From assembly GCF_000381745.1 (NCBI RefSeq), contig NZ_KB906976.1:56565-120564 (forward strand): a stretch of DNA of 64,000 nucleotides. The letters run 5' to 3'. Shown in pieces: positions 51,666 through 61,806 of the stretch. Below the pieces are notes generated by a model, which was not told the origin of the DNA, made no database searches, and was given only the letters and a program-made list of their open reading frames with translations. The position numbers were made by a program, and so were the translations under genes. Each line of letters opens with the position of its first letter. The stretch's first letter is position 1. The stretch comes from Psychromonas ossibalaenae ATCC BAA-1528. GTDB taxonomy: Bacteria; Pseudomonadota; Gammaproteobacteria; Enterobacterales; Psychromonadaceae.

Positions 51666-53342
51666 ATGAACAATAAACGTTTAGATACATCCCGCACAAT
51701 TATTGCCCCGCAGGGCACAAAATTAAATGCCCGCTCCTGGTTAACTGAAGCGCCGCTGCGCATGCTGATGAACAATCTGCACCCCGATGTTGCTGAACAT
51801 CCGCATGCGCTGGTTGTGTACGGCGGTATCGGCCGGGCTGCGCGGGACTGGCAGAGTTATGACAAAATTGTCGAAGTGCTTAAACGTTTAGGTGATGACG
51901 AGACTTTACTGGTGCAGTCCGGGAAACCTGTCGGTGTCTTTCCCACTCATAAAGATGCGCCGCGGGTGCTGATTGCCAACTCTAATTTAGTGCCGCACTG
52001 GGCGAACTGGGAACACTTTAATAAACTCGATAAACAAGGCTTGATGATGTACGGGCAGATGACTGCCGGATCCTGGATCTACATAGGTTCACAGGGCATA
52101 GTCCAGGGTACCTACGAGACTTTTGCAGCTATGGCGACTCAACACTTCAAGGGTAAAGCGCAGGGCCGCTGGATACTGACCGGCGGCTTAGGCGGTATGG
52201 GCGGTGCACAGCCGCTGGCAGCGACCATGGCTGGATTTTCCATGATTGCCGTTGAATGTGACGAATCACGTATCGATTACCGTTTACGCACCGGTTATGT
52301 GACACACAAAGCAGCCACGTTAGATCAGGCGCTGGCTATTATCGATACAGCAGTCAGCACCGGCAAACCCACCTCTGTCGGCCTGCTCGGCAATGCGGCA
52401 GACATCTACCCGGAGCTGGTTAAACGCGGCATCAGCCCGGATATCGTCACCGATCAGACCTCTGCACACGATCCCTTAAACGGTTACCTGCCGCAGGGCT
52501 GGACCATGGAGCAGGCGGCCGAGATGCGCCTTACAGATGAAGCGGCCGTAGTAAGCGCAGCTAAACAATCAATGGCGGTGCAGGTGCAGGCGATGCTGGA
52601 TCTGCAGTCTTGCGGCTCGGCAACTGTTGATTACGGCAACAATATCCGTCAGATGGCATTTGAGCAGGGTATAAAAAATGCCTTTGATTTCCCGGGCTTT
52701 GTGCCGGCATATATCCGCCCGCTATTCTGTGAAGGCATCGGTCCGTTCCGCTGGGCCGCGCTTTCCGGGGATCCCGAAGATATTTACAAAACCGATCAGA
52801 AAGTCAAAGAGTTAATTCCGGACAACCCGCATCTGCATAACTGGTTAGATATGGCCCGTGAGCATATTCAGTTCCAGGGACTGCCGGCAAGAATCTGCTG
52901 GGTGGGCCTTAAAGACAGACAGCGTTTAGGTTTGGCTTTTAATGAAATGGTTAAAAGCGGCGAACTGAAAGCACCGATTGTAATCGGCCGAGACCATCTC
53001 GACTCAGGCTCAGTCGCCAGCCCGAACCGTGAAACAGAATCAATGAAAGACGGCTCAGATGCCGTCTCTGACTGGCCGCTGCTGAATGCATTATTAAATA
53101 CCGCCAGCGGCGCAACCTGGGTCTCGCTGCACCACGGCGGCGGCGTAGGCATGGGATTTTCACAGCACTCCGGCATGGTAGTCGTCTGTGACGGCAGTGA
53201 TGATGCGCATCGCCGTATTGGACGTGTATTAAGAAACGATCCGGCCACCGGTGTAATGCGCCATGCCGATGCAGGTTATGATATTGCTAAACAGTGCGCA
53301 CGTGATGAGAAGTTAGATTTACCTATGTTAGATGCTGAATAA
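51666..53342 (+). CDS. hutU: Urocanate hydratase
   Basis: A 558-residue protein with the urocanase pattern: [68 protein letters not shown] for the tightly bound NAD+, and [15 protein letters not shown] further on. It converts urocanate to imidazolone propionate. The ATG follows AAGGAAGC, and the stop lies 21 bp before hutH. Confidence 0.96.
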   Translation: MNNKRLDTSRTIIAPQGTKLNARSWLTEAPLRMLMNNLHPDVAEHPHALVVYGGIGRAARDWQSYDKIVEVLKRLGDDETLLVQSGKPVGVFPTHKDAPRVLIANSNLVPHWANWEHFNKLDKQGLMMYGQMTAGSWIYIGSQGIVQGTYETFAAMATQHFKGKAQGRWILTGGLGGMGGAQPLAATMAGFSMIAVECDESRIDYRLRTGYVTHKAATLDQALAIIDTAVSTGKPTSVGLLGNAADIYPELVKRGISPDIVTDQTSAHDPLNGYLPQGWTMEQAAEMRLTDEAAVVSAAKQSMAVQVQAMLDLQSCGSATVDYGNNIRQMAFEQGIKNAFDFPGFVPAYIRPLFCEGIGPFRWAALSGDPEDIYKTDQKVKELIPDNPHLHNWLDMAREHIQFQGLPARICWVGLKDRQRLGLAFNEMVKSGELKAPIVIGRDHLDSGSVASPNRETESMKDGSDAVSDWPLLNALLNTASGATWVSLHHGGGVGMGFSQHSGMVVVCDGSDDAHRRIGRVLRNDPATGVMRHADAGYDIAKQCARDEKLDLPMLDAE

Positions 53343-53363
53343 CCAGCTGATTTGGAGAAATTG

Positions 53364-54896
53364 ATGGTCGAATTAAATATAAAACCCGGGTTTTTAACAC
53401 TTGCAGAGCTTCGTCAGATCAGCCGTACGCCGGTAAAATTGAGCTTAGATCCATCCTGTATTGAAGCTGTTAACGCCAGCACAGAAATTGTTAATCAGGT
53501 CATTGCTGAAAACCGCGTCGCTTACGGCATTAATACCGGTTTCGGGTTATTAGCCAATACCCGGATTGCACCGGAAGATCTGGAAACCCTGCAGCGCAGC
53601 ATTGTGCTTTCCCACGCTGCCGGCATTGGTGAATTCATGAATGATGAAACCGTGCGTCTGATGATGGTGCTGAAAATTAATAGTCTGGCACGCGGTTTTT
53701 CCGGTATCCGCTTAGCTGTGATTGAAGCTTTAATACAGCTGGTTAATGCCCAGGTTTACCCCTGTGTTCCCAAAAAAGGCTCGGTAGGCGCTTCCGGGGA
53801 TCTAGCACCGCTTGCACATATGAGCACCATACTGCTCGGCGAAGGTGAAGCCCGTTATCAGGGCAAAGTTATCTCCGGACAGTTAGCGCTGGAAATTGCC
53901 GGACTACAGGCTGTGACACTGGCCCCCAAAGAAGGTCTGGCGCTGCTTAACGGTACGCAGGCTTCCTGTGCATTTGGTCTTGAAGGCCTGTTTGCCGCTG
54001 AAGATCTGTTTGCATCGGCATCACTTTGCGGCGCAATGACAGTGGAAGCGGCACTCGGCAGCCGCCGTCCTTTTGATCCGCGCGTGCATCAGGTTCGCGG
54101 CCATCAGTCGCAGATCGATGCGGCCCTTGTTTATCGTCATATTCTGGATAAAGCCAGTGAACTGGGTGAGTCGCATACTAAATGTGAAAAAGTACAGGAT
54201 CCCTACTCGCTGCGCTGTCAGCCTCAGGTGATGGGCGCCTGCCTGCAGCAGATCCGTAATTCAGCAGCCATTTTTGAAATAGAAGCAAACTCAGTATCCG
54301 ATAACCCGCTGGTTTTTGCCGATGACGGCGATATTATTTCCGCAGGTAATTTCCACGCAGAGCCGATTGCGATGGCCAGTGACAATTTAGCCTTAGCAAT
54401 TGCAGAAATCGGCAGTTTATCGGAGCGCAGAATGGCGTTATTAATTGACAGCGGCTTAAGTAAACTTCCTCCATTTTTAGTTAATAACGGCGGTGTTAAT
54501 TCCGGTTTTATGATTGCACAGGTAACAGCGGCAGCGCTTGCCAGTGAAAATAAATCTCTTGCACATCCGGCAAGTGTTGACAGCTTACCGACCTCAGCTA
54601 ATCAGGAAGATCATGTTTCCATGGCAACCTTTGCCGGAAGACGGTTAAAAGATATGGCGGAGAATACGCGAGGCATATTAGCAGTTGAGCTGTTAGCCGC
54701 AGCTCAAGGTCTGGATTTCAGAGCACCGCTGAAATCATCGGGGCAGATTGAACAGGCAAAAGCCGAGCTGCGCGGACGAGTTGATTTTTACGATAAAGAC
54801 CGCTATTTTGCACCGGATATCGCCAAAGCCAATCAGCTTATTTTAGAAGCATCACATAACAAGCTGATGCCGGAAAATATTCTACCGAGTTTATAA
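53364..54896 (+). CDS. hutH: Histidine ammonia-lyase
   Basis: I use the ATG at 53364, which follows GGAG at seven bases; the in-frame TTG at 53352 overlaps the ribosome binding site. The protein has 510 residues. [18 protein letters not shown] contains the Ala-Ser-Gly that forms the MIO cofactor; [27 protein letters not shown] and [14 protein letters not shown] are further family motifs. It converts histidine to urocanate and ammonia and is the last gene of the operon. Confidence 0.96.
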   Translation: MVELNIKPGFLTLAELRQISRTPVKLSLDPSCIEAVNASTEIVNQVIAENRVAYGINTGFGLLANTRIAPEDLETLQRSIVLSHAAGIGEFMNDETVRLMMVLKINSLARGFSGIRLAVIEALIQLVNAQVYPCVPKKGSVGASGDLAPLAHMSTILLGEGEARYQGKVISGQLALEIAGLQAVTLAPKEGLALLNGTQASCAFGLEGLFAAEDLFASASLCGAMTVEAALGSRRPFDPRVHQVRGHQSQIDAALVYRHILDKASELGESHTKCEKVQDPYSLRCQPQVMGACLQQIRNSAAIFEIEANSVSDNPLVFADDGDIISAGNFHAEPIAMASDNLALAIAEIGSLSERRMALLIDSGLSKLPPFLVNNGGVNSGFMIAQVTAAALASENKSLAHPASVDSLPTSANQEDHVSMATFAGRRLKDMAENTRGILAVELLAAAQGLDFRAPLKSSGQIEQAKAELRGRVDFYDKDRYFAPDIAKANQLILEASHNKLMPENILPSL

Positions 54897-54918
54897 ACTC
54901 CAGATAATTACAGCGCGC

Positions 54919-54951
54919 AAAAAAGATGCTTATATTAAGCATCTTTTTTTC
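54919..54951. terminator. Bidirectional terminator of the hut operon
   Basis: AAAAGATGCTTA and TAAGCATCTTTT with a 3-nt loop, A-run before and T-run after. Confidence 0.9.
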
Positions 54952-54953
54952 TT

Positions 54954-55643
54954 TTAAACCGTTGAAAATTTATCTTCCAGCTCATGCCAGTCAATATCAC
55001 ACCAGGAATCAGGCTTCGGCCACAAATCAGGTGCAATAGTTAAAGCAAATGTGGCGCACGACGTGATAACAGCTCCGGAAAAATGCTGTTCTATATAATA
55101 ACCGCTGTCAGGTGCACGGCTTATCTGTAAGGAACGTTTAACAACGAAACTGCTTCCCTTTTCCGTCTGACTTTCATAATCGTATACAACCAGTACTTTG
55201 TTATCGGACATATGTAAAAAATAAATAAGTCCGCCGTACTGCGGTTCTTTAAAGCATTTAACCTCTGCAACGTGATAGTGTTCATCAACCACCACCCCGC
55301 CCGCTTTATCTCTTAACAAAGCAGCACGATGATCCGGCCACTGCTGCAGCCATTTCAGGGTTACTGATAGAGCATAAACAGCGCAGATAAATACACCGCT
55401 GTACTTAATCCACAATCCGTAACCGCTGTTAAGGCCTATCTCTAAGGTGGAAAACAGCCCGACAGCCCAGGTCAGTACCAGCCAGAGAAGTCCAAAAGCC
55501 AGCATCGACAGCAGCCAGAAAACCGCAGTATTGAGCGCAGCTTTTAATAAACGCCTGCGGCCGCTGGGCATGGACTGCAGTAAACTGTTTATAAACTCAC
55601 TTTCCGATGCATTCATTTTACGTGTTACAGCTGTTTCACTCAT
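54954..55643 (-). CDS. Hypothetical membrane protein
   Basis: I do not recognise this 229-residue protein. After a 35-residue polar N-terminus with a basic RRRLLK patch come two membrane helices (AALNTAVFWLLSMLAFGLLWLVLTWAVGLF and YSGVFICAVYALSVTLKWL), then a soluble C-terminal domain of about 130 residues with alternating strands (GGVVVDEHYHVAEVKCF, GLIYFLHMSDNKVLVVYDYES). The layout suggests an inner-membrane protein with a cytoplasmic domain. It lies 35 bp downstream of an 82-residue gene and is probably co-transcribed with it. Confidence 0.65.
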   Translation of the reverse strand: MSETAVTRKMNASESEFINSLLQSMPSGRRRLLKAALNTAVFWLLSMLAFGLLWLVLTWAVGLFSTLEIGLNSGYGLWIKYSGVFICAVYALSVTLKWLQQWPDHRAALLRDKAGGVVVDEHYHVAEVKCFKEPQYGGLIYFLHMSDNKVLVVYDYESQTEKGSSFVVKRSLQISRAPDSGYYIEQHFSGAVITSCATFALTIAPDLWPKPDSWCDIDWHELEDKFSTV

Positions 55644-55678
55644 ATTTTTCAGCTCTTTCTCCAGAGTGTCACTATCGA

Positions 55679-55927
55679 TTATTTTTCTTCGTCACGTACA
55701 AATTTAATCTCACCAAATCCCATATTAGTAAATTCAGTTTTACGATGGTTTTTCATTATACCCTGTCCACGGCAGCTCATTGCCAGCTGTTTTTCCATTG
55801 CTAAGAAGCTGGTTAAATCAATGCCTTCAGCAGCTGCAGCCGCTTCATACATATCGTGATATTCATTAAACGAAAATTGAATCGTCTTGCGCTGTTTTTT
55901 ATATACGTAAGTTACTTGTCTTGCCAT
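55679..55927 (-). CDS. Small hypothetical protein (82 aa)
   Basis: The ATG follows AGGG at a good distance. The protein begins with short basic strands (MARQVTYVYKKQRKTIQFSF), then a helix (YHDMYEAAAAAEGIDLTSFLAMEKQLAMSC) and ends in a basic tail. The strand-helix-helix layout of the first 50 residues could be a ribbon-helix-helix fold, but I cannot confirm it. It is upstream of, and probably in one operon with, the membrane protein gene. Confidence 0.6.
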   Translation of the reverse strand: MARQVTYVYKKQRKTIQFSFNEYHDMYEAAAAAEGIDLTSFLAMEKQLAMSCRGQGIMKNHRKTEFTNMGFGEIKFVRDEEK

Positions 55928-55978
55928 TTTTAAACCCTGTTTTGTTGTCTATCTTTGGTGTTTTATTGTGTTGTTTTA

Positions 55979-56641
55979 TTATTCTGCTAAACGTATTTCT
56001 AACCAGGCGGCTATGTCCGCTATCTGCTCTGCGCAGACAGCGTGCTCCATCGCATAACTTTTATATTCCGGTGTAAAACCGGCTGCCTGTAAGGCCTGAA
56101 CGGCCCGCTCGCCTAACAATGAACTGACCACGGAATCTTCACTGCCGTGCATCACTGCGATGTTAATTCTTTTATTTGTTTCATTAATACAGATAGTATC
56201 TTTAGTAGCAAAATAAGTCGACAGCGCCAGCAGTCCCGCTAACGGTTTGTTATAAGTTAAAGCAGCATGATAAGCAACAGCACCGCCCTGCGAAAACCCC
56301 GCGAGGATGATACGTTCAGGTTTTATGCCGCGCTCAATTTCACGATCAATTAACTTCTGTACGGCCTCTGCCGATGCTGTTAACTGTTTAATATCTACTT
56401 TACGGTCAATACTTAAATCAGCAACATCGTACCAGGCCGGCATAATCAGGCCGCCGTTAATCGTCACGGGAATGCTTGGCGAATGCGGAAAGATAAAACG
56501 TACCGGCATATTCGACGGTAATCCCAGTTCAGGAACAAGTGCTTCAAAATCATGACCGTCAGCACCAAGGCCATGTAACCAGATTACCGATGCAGTCGCC
56601 GCTGTTGACGGCTCCACTTCCACGCAAGGTAAGTAATTCAT
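55979..56641 (-). CDS. Carboxylesterase/phospholipase family hydrolase (YpfH-like)
   Basis: I use the ATG at 56641; an in-frame TTG two codons earlier is too close to AGAGAG. The protein has 220 residues. VIWLHGLGADGHDFEALVPEL is the oxyanion strand, ILAGFSQGGAVAYHAAL the nucleophile elbow with catalytic Ser, IAVMHGSEDSVVSSLLGE the Asp and AMEHAVCAEQI the His. It belongs to the small cytosolic carboxylesterase group (esterase II, YpfH, APT1-like), which hydrolyses short acyl or thioesters. Monocistronic. Confidence 0.92.
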   Translation of the reverse strand: MNYLPCVEVEPSTAATASVIWLHGLGADGHDFEALVPELGLPSNMPVRFIFPHSPSIPVTINGGLIMPAWYDVADLSIDRKVDIKQLTASAEAVQKLIDREIERGIKPERIILAGFSQGGAVAYHAALTYNKPLAGLLALSTYFATKDTICINETNKRINIAVMHGSEDSVVSSLLGERAVQALQAAGFTPEYKSYAMEHAVCAEQIADIAAWLEIRLAE

Positions 56642-56647
56642 ATTCAA

Positions 56648-56976
56648 ATGCTCTCTACATGAAGTAAAAGATCCCGTGCTTATACCGGGAGTAACAGGCG
56701 GCTATCTTAACACAGCGGCTGTTAAGCTGATAAAACAAAATGCACTAAGTCCAGCCGTACTTTTCAACAGCCACATGTAAAAAAACTGCGTACAACCCCC
56801 CTTTAAAAAACACCGAACAATGTTTCACTTCACAGTAAGGTGTAACTAAATGTAAATATCAACCTGCAGGCTCTATTAAGCGATATAACTAGGCGGGTTA
56901 AACTTTGCTGGATATACAGCAGATCTTGACAGCTCAATTACCCTTGAATAACTAAATTTAATCATGAGGAATCATT
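56648..56976 (+). other. Intergenic region with promoter only
   Basis: A 329-bp gap between divergent genes. No gene, repeat or clear operator is seen; the promoter of the exported protein must lie in its 3' part. Confidence 0.35.
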
Positions 56977-57717
56977 TTGAAAAATAATAAACTTAAGTCT
57001 CTTGTACTGGCGGCAGCGGTAACATGTTCATCTGCCTTTGCTGCATCTGATGTCATTACAGATGAGCAGTTACAAAGTGCTATTGAAGCACGTCTGAGCG
57101 AGCAGCTTAAAAATAAAGAAGTGGCAGCTTATACTGCAGAATTTCTGATGAATGAAGTATTAACCTGGAAAGGTGAGCCGCTGGCTGTTAATCAGGCAGA
57201 CTCAATTTTAGCCTATGCGTTTGGTAACCGCTTATCTGCCAATGGTAATCAAACACCGGGCCCGATGAATGAAGCGTTAGCGGATGTTGTTGTGGATCTG
57301 CATAAAGAAACCGGTAAACCCGTTTATGCACAGTGGGAAATAGCCCAGTCTATTGGTGATCGTATTGCGCCTGAATTTATCACCTCTATCAATCCGTTAA
57401 TTGCAGAAGATGGAACTATCATTTACTTAAGTACAACAGGTGTTGCAGAGGAAGTTATTAAACAGGCGGGCGGCGCTGATAAATTAGGCAAAACCCTGGT
57501 CGTTGGTTTTTACGAGCACAGCTTACGTACCATTACTACTTCTCGGGAGGCCGGCATCGACGCTTATGCTCCACAGGATGTGGCCCTTCCCCATGATTAC
57601 GACCCGCAGTCAGGACAAGCCTGGACTCGTGATGCATTAACCTTCGTAATGCATGAAATTCGTAACCGGGCAACTAACAAGCGAACTCAACTGATCAACG
57701 AAAAATTACAAAACTAG
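56977..57717 (+). CDS. Exported protein of unknown function
   Basis: I do not recognise the family. The TTG start follows GAGG at seven bases and opens into a Sec signal peptide (MKNNKLKSLVLAAAVTCSSA, cut after AFA near residue 22). The mature protein of about 224 residues has no further membrane segment: DEQLQSAIEARLSEQL, NQADSILAYAFGNRLSANGNQTPGPMNEALADVVVDL, GKTLVVGFYEHSLRTITTSREAG and a C-terminal ALTFVMHEIRNRATNKRTQ. The GNQTPGPMNEALAD region has the look of a metabolite- or nucleotide-handling loop but no known motif. A terminator follows. Confidence 0.68.
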   Translation: MKNNKLKSLVLAAAVTCSSAFAASDVITDEQLQSAIEARLSEQLKNKEVAAYTAEFLMNEVLTWKGEPLAVNQADSILAYAFGNRLSANGNQTPGPMNEALADVVVDLHKETGKPVYAQWEIAQSIGDRIAPEFITSINPLIAEDGTIIYLSTTGVAEEVIKQAGGADKLGKTLVVGFYEHSLRTITTSREAGIDAYAPQDVALPHDYDPQSGQAWTRDALTFVMHEIRNRATNKRTQLINEKLQN

Positions 57718-57741
57718 CTTTTACTAAACAATCAATCATAA

Positions 57742-57767
57742 AAGCCGTCCCAGACGGCTTTTTTCTT
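57742..57767 (+). terminator. Terminator
   Basis: AAAAGCCGTC and GACGGCTTTT with a CCA loop and T-run, 24 bp after the preceding stop; also close to the end of the convergent gene. Confidence 0.9.
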
Positions 57768-57772
57768 GAGCA

Positions 57773-58369
57773 TTAACAGTGAACATCCTTGTCTGCCACC
57801 GCGTTCATCTTTTTCTTAAAAAGCGCTCTCTGGCTGCTGTTGTGCGGATCTCTTAACAGCTCCAGGTAATCTTCAAGGTCAGCCTTAAGGCTCTGATGAA
57901 CGGCATTATAGTTAACTGTATCTCCCTCACTGCAGCGGTCATAGAGCTCACCGCTTGAACAGACCCGGGCTGTACTTTGAATCTCGGCCTGATGTAAAAT
58001 GCCGCAGCGGAATTCAATATAGAAATCATTACACTGCTTCGGTGTACTGAAAAACGGCGAAAATCGCGGACTGTCACGAAGAAAACGCATAAACACCCTT
58101 TGCGACTTACGGTTAGTATCGGCAAGCCCCTCTTTAAATGCCTGCAGCGTTTCCATCAGCAGCAGATCCACGGCAAGAATAGTAAAACCAAAATTCATCT
58201 GCTTAGGTTCAAGGCTGTTTTCAATTTCAATCAGGGCGTCTACGGGGTAAATATAGCGGGCATACAAGCGTCTTTTCAATACATCAACAGCCTGCAACCA
58301 GTGCTGTTCATTTTCATGAAGATCCAGAGTTTTCCAGTCGGCGGCGGTAAAGTCCGGTGCAATTTCCAA
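57773..58369 (-). CDS. Hypothetical protein with a possible HEPN-type Rx4H motif
   Basis: A 198-residue mostly helical protein I do not recognise by name. FYIEFRCGILHQAEI contains Arg121-x4-His126, the pattern of HEPN ribonuclease-type domains, placed at the start of a helix in the last third of the protein. The N-terminal half is helical with WLQAVDVLKRRLYARYIYPVDAL and a hydrophobic helix NFGFTILAVDLLLMETLQAF. No partner antitoxin, such as an MNT nucleotidyltransferase, is next to it; the neighbours are a Dabb protein gene and a convergent exported protein. Confidence 0.6.
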   Translation of the reverse strand: MEIAPDFTAADWKTLDLHENEQHWLQAVDVLKRRLYARYIYPVDALIEIENSLEPKQMNFGFTILAVDLLLMETLQAFKEGLADTNRKSQRVFMRFLRDSPRFSPFFSTPKQCNDFYIEFRCGILHQAEIQSTARVCSSGELYDRCSEGDTVNYNAVHQSLKADLEDYLELLRDPHNSSQRALFKKKMNAVADKDVHC

Positions 58370-58535
58370 TACGTCCCCTTATGCTAAAACACAGGCGCAA
58401 CTGCGGCAGGCGGTGATTGACATACATAGAGTATAGCTGCTGACATAAATAACAGTGTTTACTGTCTCAGCGCGGTGGAAACATGGCTGTTTACCGTAAT
58501 TATTGAATTCATACCTAGGCTGTTTTCAGCTAAAT

Positions 58536-58832
58536 TTAAAGACTGTAATCCAGTACAATAATCTCATCGAGCACACTGCGGAAAATAACTTTTAAAGCTT
58601 CATGCTCCGGATGCAGCAGATAATTATCCCGCCCGTTGTGATCTGCAAAGGTCATCAAAATACAGTGGGTAAAACCTTGATTTTTATTTTCCGGACTGTC
58701 GTTTTCTCCCCACTCAACGGCGTCAACTCCCTGCACTTTTGACGGTATGGCGGCAAATGCAGCTTGTAACTCGGCAATAGCCTGAGGCTGTGCATCTTCT
58801 TTGAAACGCACCAGTAATACATGACGGATCAT
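58536..58832 (-). CDS. Dabb-domain (stress-responsive A/B barrel) protein
   Basis: A 98-residue protein: MIRHVLLVRFKEDAQPQAIAELQAAFAAIP at the start, VEWGENDSPENKNQGFTHCILMTF in the middle and HPEHEALKVIFRSVLDEIIVLDY at the end are the strands and helices of the ferredoxin-like Dabb domain. Biochemical role unknown; some members are enzymes of polyketide or alkane metabolism. The DNA holds a normal ribosome binding site. Confidence 0.88.
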   Translation of the reverse strand: MIRHVLLVRFKEDAQPQAIAELQAAFAAIPSKVQGVDAVEWGENDSPENKNQGFTHCILMTFADHNGRDNYLLHPEHEALKVIFRSVLDEIIVLDYSL

Positions 58833-58862
58833 ATCTCTTCCTTATAGTGGCTTAGCGACATT

Positions 58863-59171
58863 TTAATCAGCTTGCTTTCCAGCAAGACTCGGTCCGACAC
58901 ACTCAATAAAAGGGCCAAGTTGTTTAAAGGCTTTTTCCTGTTCCTGCTCTGAGGGCATATATTCAGGCGCCCAGTCGATCGAAAAACTGCCGTTAACAGC
59001 TATTTTCTCCATCCGGGTATCAATATCATAATCAATAGATACCTGATATTTTTTCCCCGCAGGCAGCAGTGAAGCACAGTCTGTTACCTGAGCGTTAAAT
59101 CCTTGAGAGGCCTGAACAGCAGTAACTGCAAAAGCACAGAGTAGTGTGACAAATGTTTTTAAGACTTTCAT
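58863..59171 (-). CDS. Small exported protein of unknown function
   Basis: The ATG at 59171 follows GGAA and opens a signal peptide (MKVLKTFVTLLCAFAVTAVQ, cut after ASQ or QA); 102 residues in total. Five codons upstream is another in-frame ATG with no ribosome binding site. The mature protein is about 80 residues with two cysteines (TDCASLL and IECVGPS) that could form a disulphide, and a strand-rich core (KYQVSIDYDIDTRMEKIAVNGSFSIDW). No family recognised. It is upstream of the Dabb gene, 30 bp apart, and likely in the same transcript. Confidence 0.65.
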   Translation of the reverse strand: MKVLKTFVTLLCAFAVTAVQASQGFNAQVTDCASLLPAGKKYQVSIDYDIDTRMEKIAVNGSFSIDWAPEYMPSEQEQEKAFKQLGPFIECVGPSLAGKQAD

Positions 59172-59773
59172 ATAGGTTCCATACAAATCGTAGAGGTTGA
59201 CTGATAAACTACCATGGCCTGATTATAAAAAACAATAATATCATTTACATAGTACAAAAAATTACTCGTGAAAATAACTGTTTCTCATTCCTCGCAAACC
59301 GCTGCAGACTTAACGGCAGGCATAGATATACAGCTCCGCGCCGACAACAAAGAACAAGACTCCCTTTTCCATCATAAAAACAGCCTGCCTCTATCCTGGA
59401 AACCAGAAGCGCACAGAAAAAAGGTTACACATAAAACCTACTCCAAATTATCACACTTACCCGCCGTCAAACAAGTAATCATCAAAGACATATAAACAGT
59501 TAGTAAAGACCCTTGGGCACTTCGTATTTTCACGCTTGAAATTGTACTTTTATTATTTAAACCTGCTCAACGAACGCACTGTGATTGCATTTTTGTTATC
59601 TGGCGCAGATATTTCGACTAAAATATTTATCGACACCAGCGGCAAGTTTGATAACATGTCGCCCGCTTCACTGACAGTGATAAAATGATTTATCAAACAT
59701 CATGTTCGCCATTGAACAACAAGTAGTAGATATTAAAAAGTTCAAGCCGAACACAACCGTTTAAGAGTAATAA
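59172..59773. other. Intergenic region upstream of the serine dehydratase
   Basis: A long gap of about 600 bp. TTTGATAA (59648-59655) and TTATCAAA (59691-59698) are complementary and may form a leader structure. A 75-codon GTG frame at 59268 is present but has no ribosome binding site and looks non-coding. Confidence 0.35.
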
Positions 59774-59833
59774 ATGAATAAAAATTTCAGCCATACAGTA
59801 ATTCCGACCAACCCCATTAAGACTTGTATATAG
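59774..59833 (+). CDS. Possible 19-aa leader peptide before L-serine dehydratase
   Basis: ATG after AAGAG opens the frame MNKNFSHTVIPTNPIKTCI, which stops at TAG (59831-59833) directly before the AGGA of the next gene, only nine bases before its ATG. The short distance allows translational coupling. Coding status is uncertain. Confidence 0.35.
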   Translation: MNKNFSHTVIPTNPIKTCI

Positions 59834-59842
59834 GAACACCTC

Positions 59843-61213
59843 ATGCTTTCCATTTTTGATATCTATAAAATCGGTATTGGTCCGTCAAGTTCACATACTA
59901 ATGGTCCAATGATTGCGGGTTATCAGTTTGCTTGTTCGATTAAAAACAAATTATCAACGCTTAAAGAGATAAAAGTCGATCTTCACGGTTCACTTGCACT
60001 TACCGGTAAAGGCCACCATACCGACAAAGCTGTTATTTTAGGTTTGTTAGGCTTCCAGCCTGAAACTATTAAAATCAGCAGCGCTAATAAGCTCTTTCAA
60101 GAAACAATCCGTTCACTGCAGCTCCCGGTCTTAAATGACAAGGTAGTTAACTTTGATTCTGCAAAACATATTGAATTTCATTCCGATAACCTGCCTCTTC
60201 ACGAAAACGGCATGTCTATCAGCGCATTTGACAACAACGACCAGCTTATCGCATCAGAAACGTATTATTCTATCGGCGGTGGTTTTATTAAAACAGCGGC
60301 AGAATTAGAAAACGGTCCGACGGAAAATGAAATAAAACTGCCTTTTCCTTTTGATTCAGCAGAAGCGTTATTAACTAGTGCTGACACACAGGGATTAAGC
60401 ATCGGTGCATTAATTCAAAAAAATGAACAGGCTTTCAGATCCTTAGGTGATATTGACAGTAAAGCAGACCAAATATGGAAAGTGATGTCCTTATGCCTGC
60501 AGCGCGGCCTGCAGACGGAGGGTATTCTTGAAGGCGGTTTAAATGTGACTCGTCGTGCGCCGGCACTACTTAAAACACTTGAAGCTAATGAAGCTGTGGA
60601 CAGTGATCCAATGACGATTCTTGACTGGGTGAATTTATTTGCTTTTGCAGTTAGTGAAGAAAATGCAGCCGGCGGACAGGTGGTTACTTCTCCAACTAAC
60701 GGCGCTGCCGGCGTTATTCCAGCCGTACTGATGTACTATCATAAATTTATCCGCGAATTAGATACCAAGCAGTTAAAAGACTTCTTAAGTGTTTCTGCAG
60801 CTATCGGCATGCTTTACAAAACCAATGCGTCTATTTCCGGTGCCGAAGTAGGCTGTCAGGGGGAAATCGGTGTTTCCTCTTCAATGGCGGCGGCCGGCTT
60901 AACAGCCATCCGCGGCGGCAGTAATGAGCAGATTTGTATTGCGGCTGAAATCGCTATGGAGCATTCATTAGGTATGACCTGTGATCCGATCGGCGGTTTA
61001 GTACAAGTCCCTTGTATTGAACGCAACGCGATGGGCGCAATGAAAGCAATTAATGCTTCTCGTATGGCGCTAAAAAGAAACAGCAAATCACTTATCTCAT
61101 TAGATAAAGTGATTGCCACTATGTTCCAGACAGGGAAAGACATGAACAAAAAATACCGGGAAACATCATTAGGCGGCTTAGCTGTGATTCACCTGGCAGC
61201 GCCTTGTGAATAA
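59843..61213 (+). CDS. sdaA: L-serine dehydratase, iron-sulfur type
   Basis: A 456-residue single-chain enzyme. [24 protein letters not shown] is the start of the beta subunit-like domain; the alpha-like domain contains [15 protein letters not shown] and cysteines in [17 protein letters not shown] and [21 protein letters not shown] that ligate the [4Fe-4S] cluster. It deaminates serine to pyruvate and ammonia. It could be SdaA, SdaB or TdcG; the paralogue name is provisional. A serine/threonine-type permease gene follows on the same strand after a terminator. Confidence 0.93.
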   Translation: MLSIFDIYKIGIGPSSSHTNGPMIAGYQFACSIKNKLSTLKEIKVDLHGSLALTGKGHHTDKAVILGLLGFQPETIKISSANKLFQETIRSLQLPVLNDKVVNFDSAKHIEFHSDNLPLHENGMSISAFDNNDQLIASETYYSIGGGFIKTAAELENGPTENEIKLPFPFDSAEALLTSADTQGLSIGALIQKNEQAFRSLGDIDSKADQIWKVMSLCLQRGLQTEGILEGGLNVTRRAPALLKTLEANEAVDSDPMTILDWVNLFAFAVSEENAAGGQVVTSPTNGAAGVIPAVLMYYHKFIRELDTKQLKDFLSVSAAIGMLYKTNASISGAEVGCQGEIGVSSSMAAAGLTAIRGGSNEQICIAAEIAMEHSLGMTCDPIGGLVQVPCIERNAMGAMKAINASRMALKRNSKSLISLDKVIATMFQTGKDMNKKYRETSLGGLAVIHLAAPCE

Positions 61214-61228
61214 TTAACAGAATGAAAA

Positions 61229-61254
61229 CCAGTCTGCCCGGCAGACTGGCTTTT
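61229..61254 (+). terminator. Terminator of L-serine dehydratase
   Basis: CCAGTCTGCC and GGCAGACTGG nearly back to back, followed by CTTTT. Confidence 0.8.
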
Positions 61255-61806
61255 CCGCGGCATCGAATCAACACTCAGCAGTACCTCAAACTATTCCGAC
61301 TCCACAATTTTCCAATTCAGACAAAACAGCCTGTAATAATTCCTTTTTCTCATCAGAAAAAGGTTAACTTTTTAAGCTTCCGATAAAGCTATTTTCTGTA
61401 TTTCTCTCATCTGCACAGTCAAAACAACAACGCACTGCGTGCATCACTTTTTAGCAGCAAAGTGCATAAACATGCAGAACACTTTTTTAACCTTTCAAAC
61501 CCTGGCTTTTATTTTTATTGTTAGTTTACAATTGCTTTATATGCATCGAGAATTTTCTCAAAAAGCTTATGTTTGATTTCTCGCCTATTTGCTTAAAAAC
61601 AAATCAGGCTTAATTCAGGATTCAAAAATATTTGAGAATCCCCCTTTTTTTAGCAGCAGAATCGAATATTGATCACTCTTTTATCCCTGCATTTATATAC
61701 GCTGAGCGCTGAAATTATTTCATTCTGCAGTCGCTAAACGACGGCAGAATTCTTATTTATTCAACCCACAACAAGGGTGTAAACAGCACCTACAAAGGCA
61801 ATTTTT
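61255..61806. other. Long intergenic region upstream of the permease
   Basis: About 550 bp. I see only short frames that are broken by stops, and A/T-rich tracts. A long leader for the permease mRNA is possible; no known riboswitch could be recognised by eye. Confidence 0.35.

Noticed and set aside
59268..59495. A 75-codon frame from GTG
   Set aside because: No ribosome binding site and low-complexity polar composition; more likely non-coding leader or spacer.
61286..61357. A minus-strand fragment reading DEKKELLQAVLSELENCGVG
   Set aside because: Looks protein-like but is closed by stops within about 25 codons and has no start; at most a relic.
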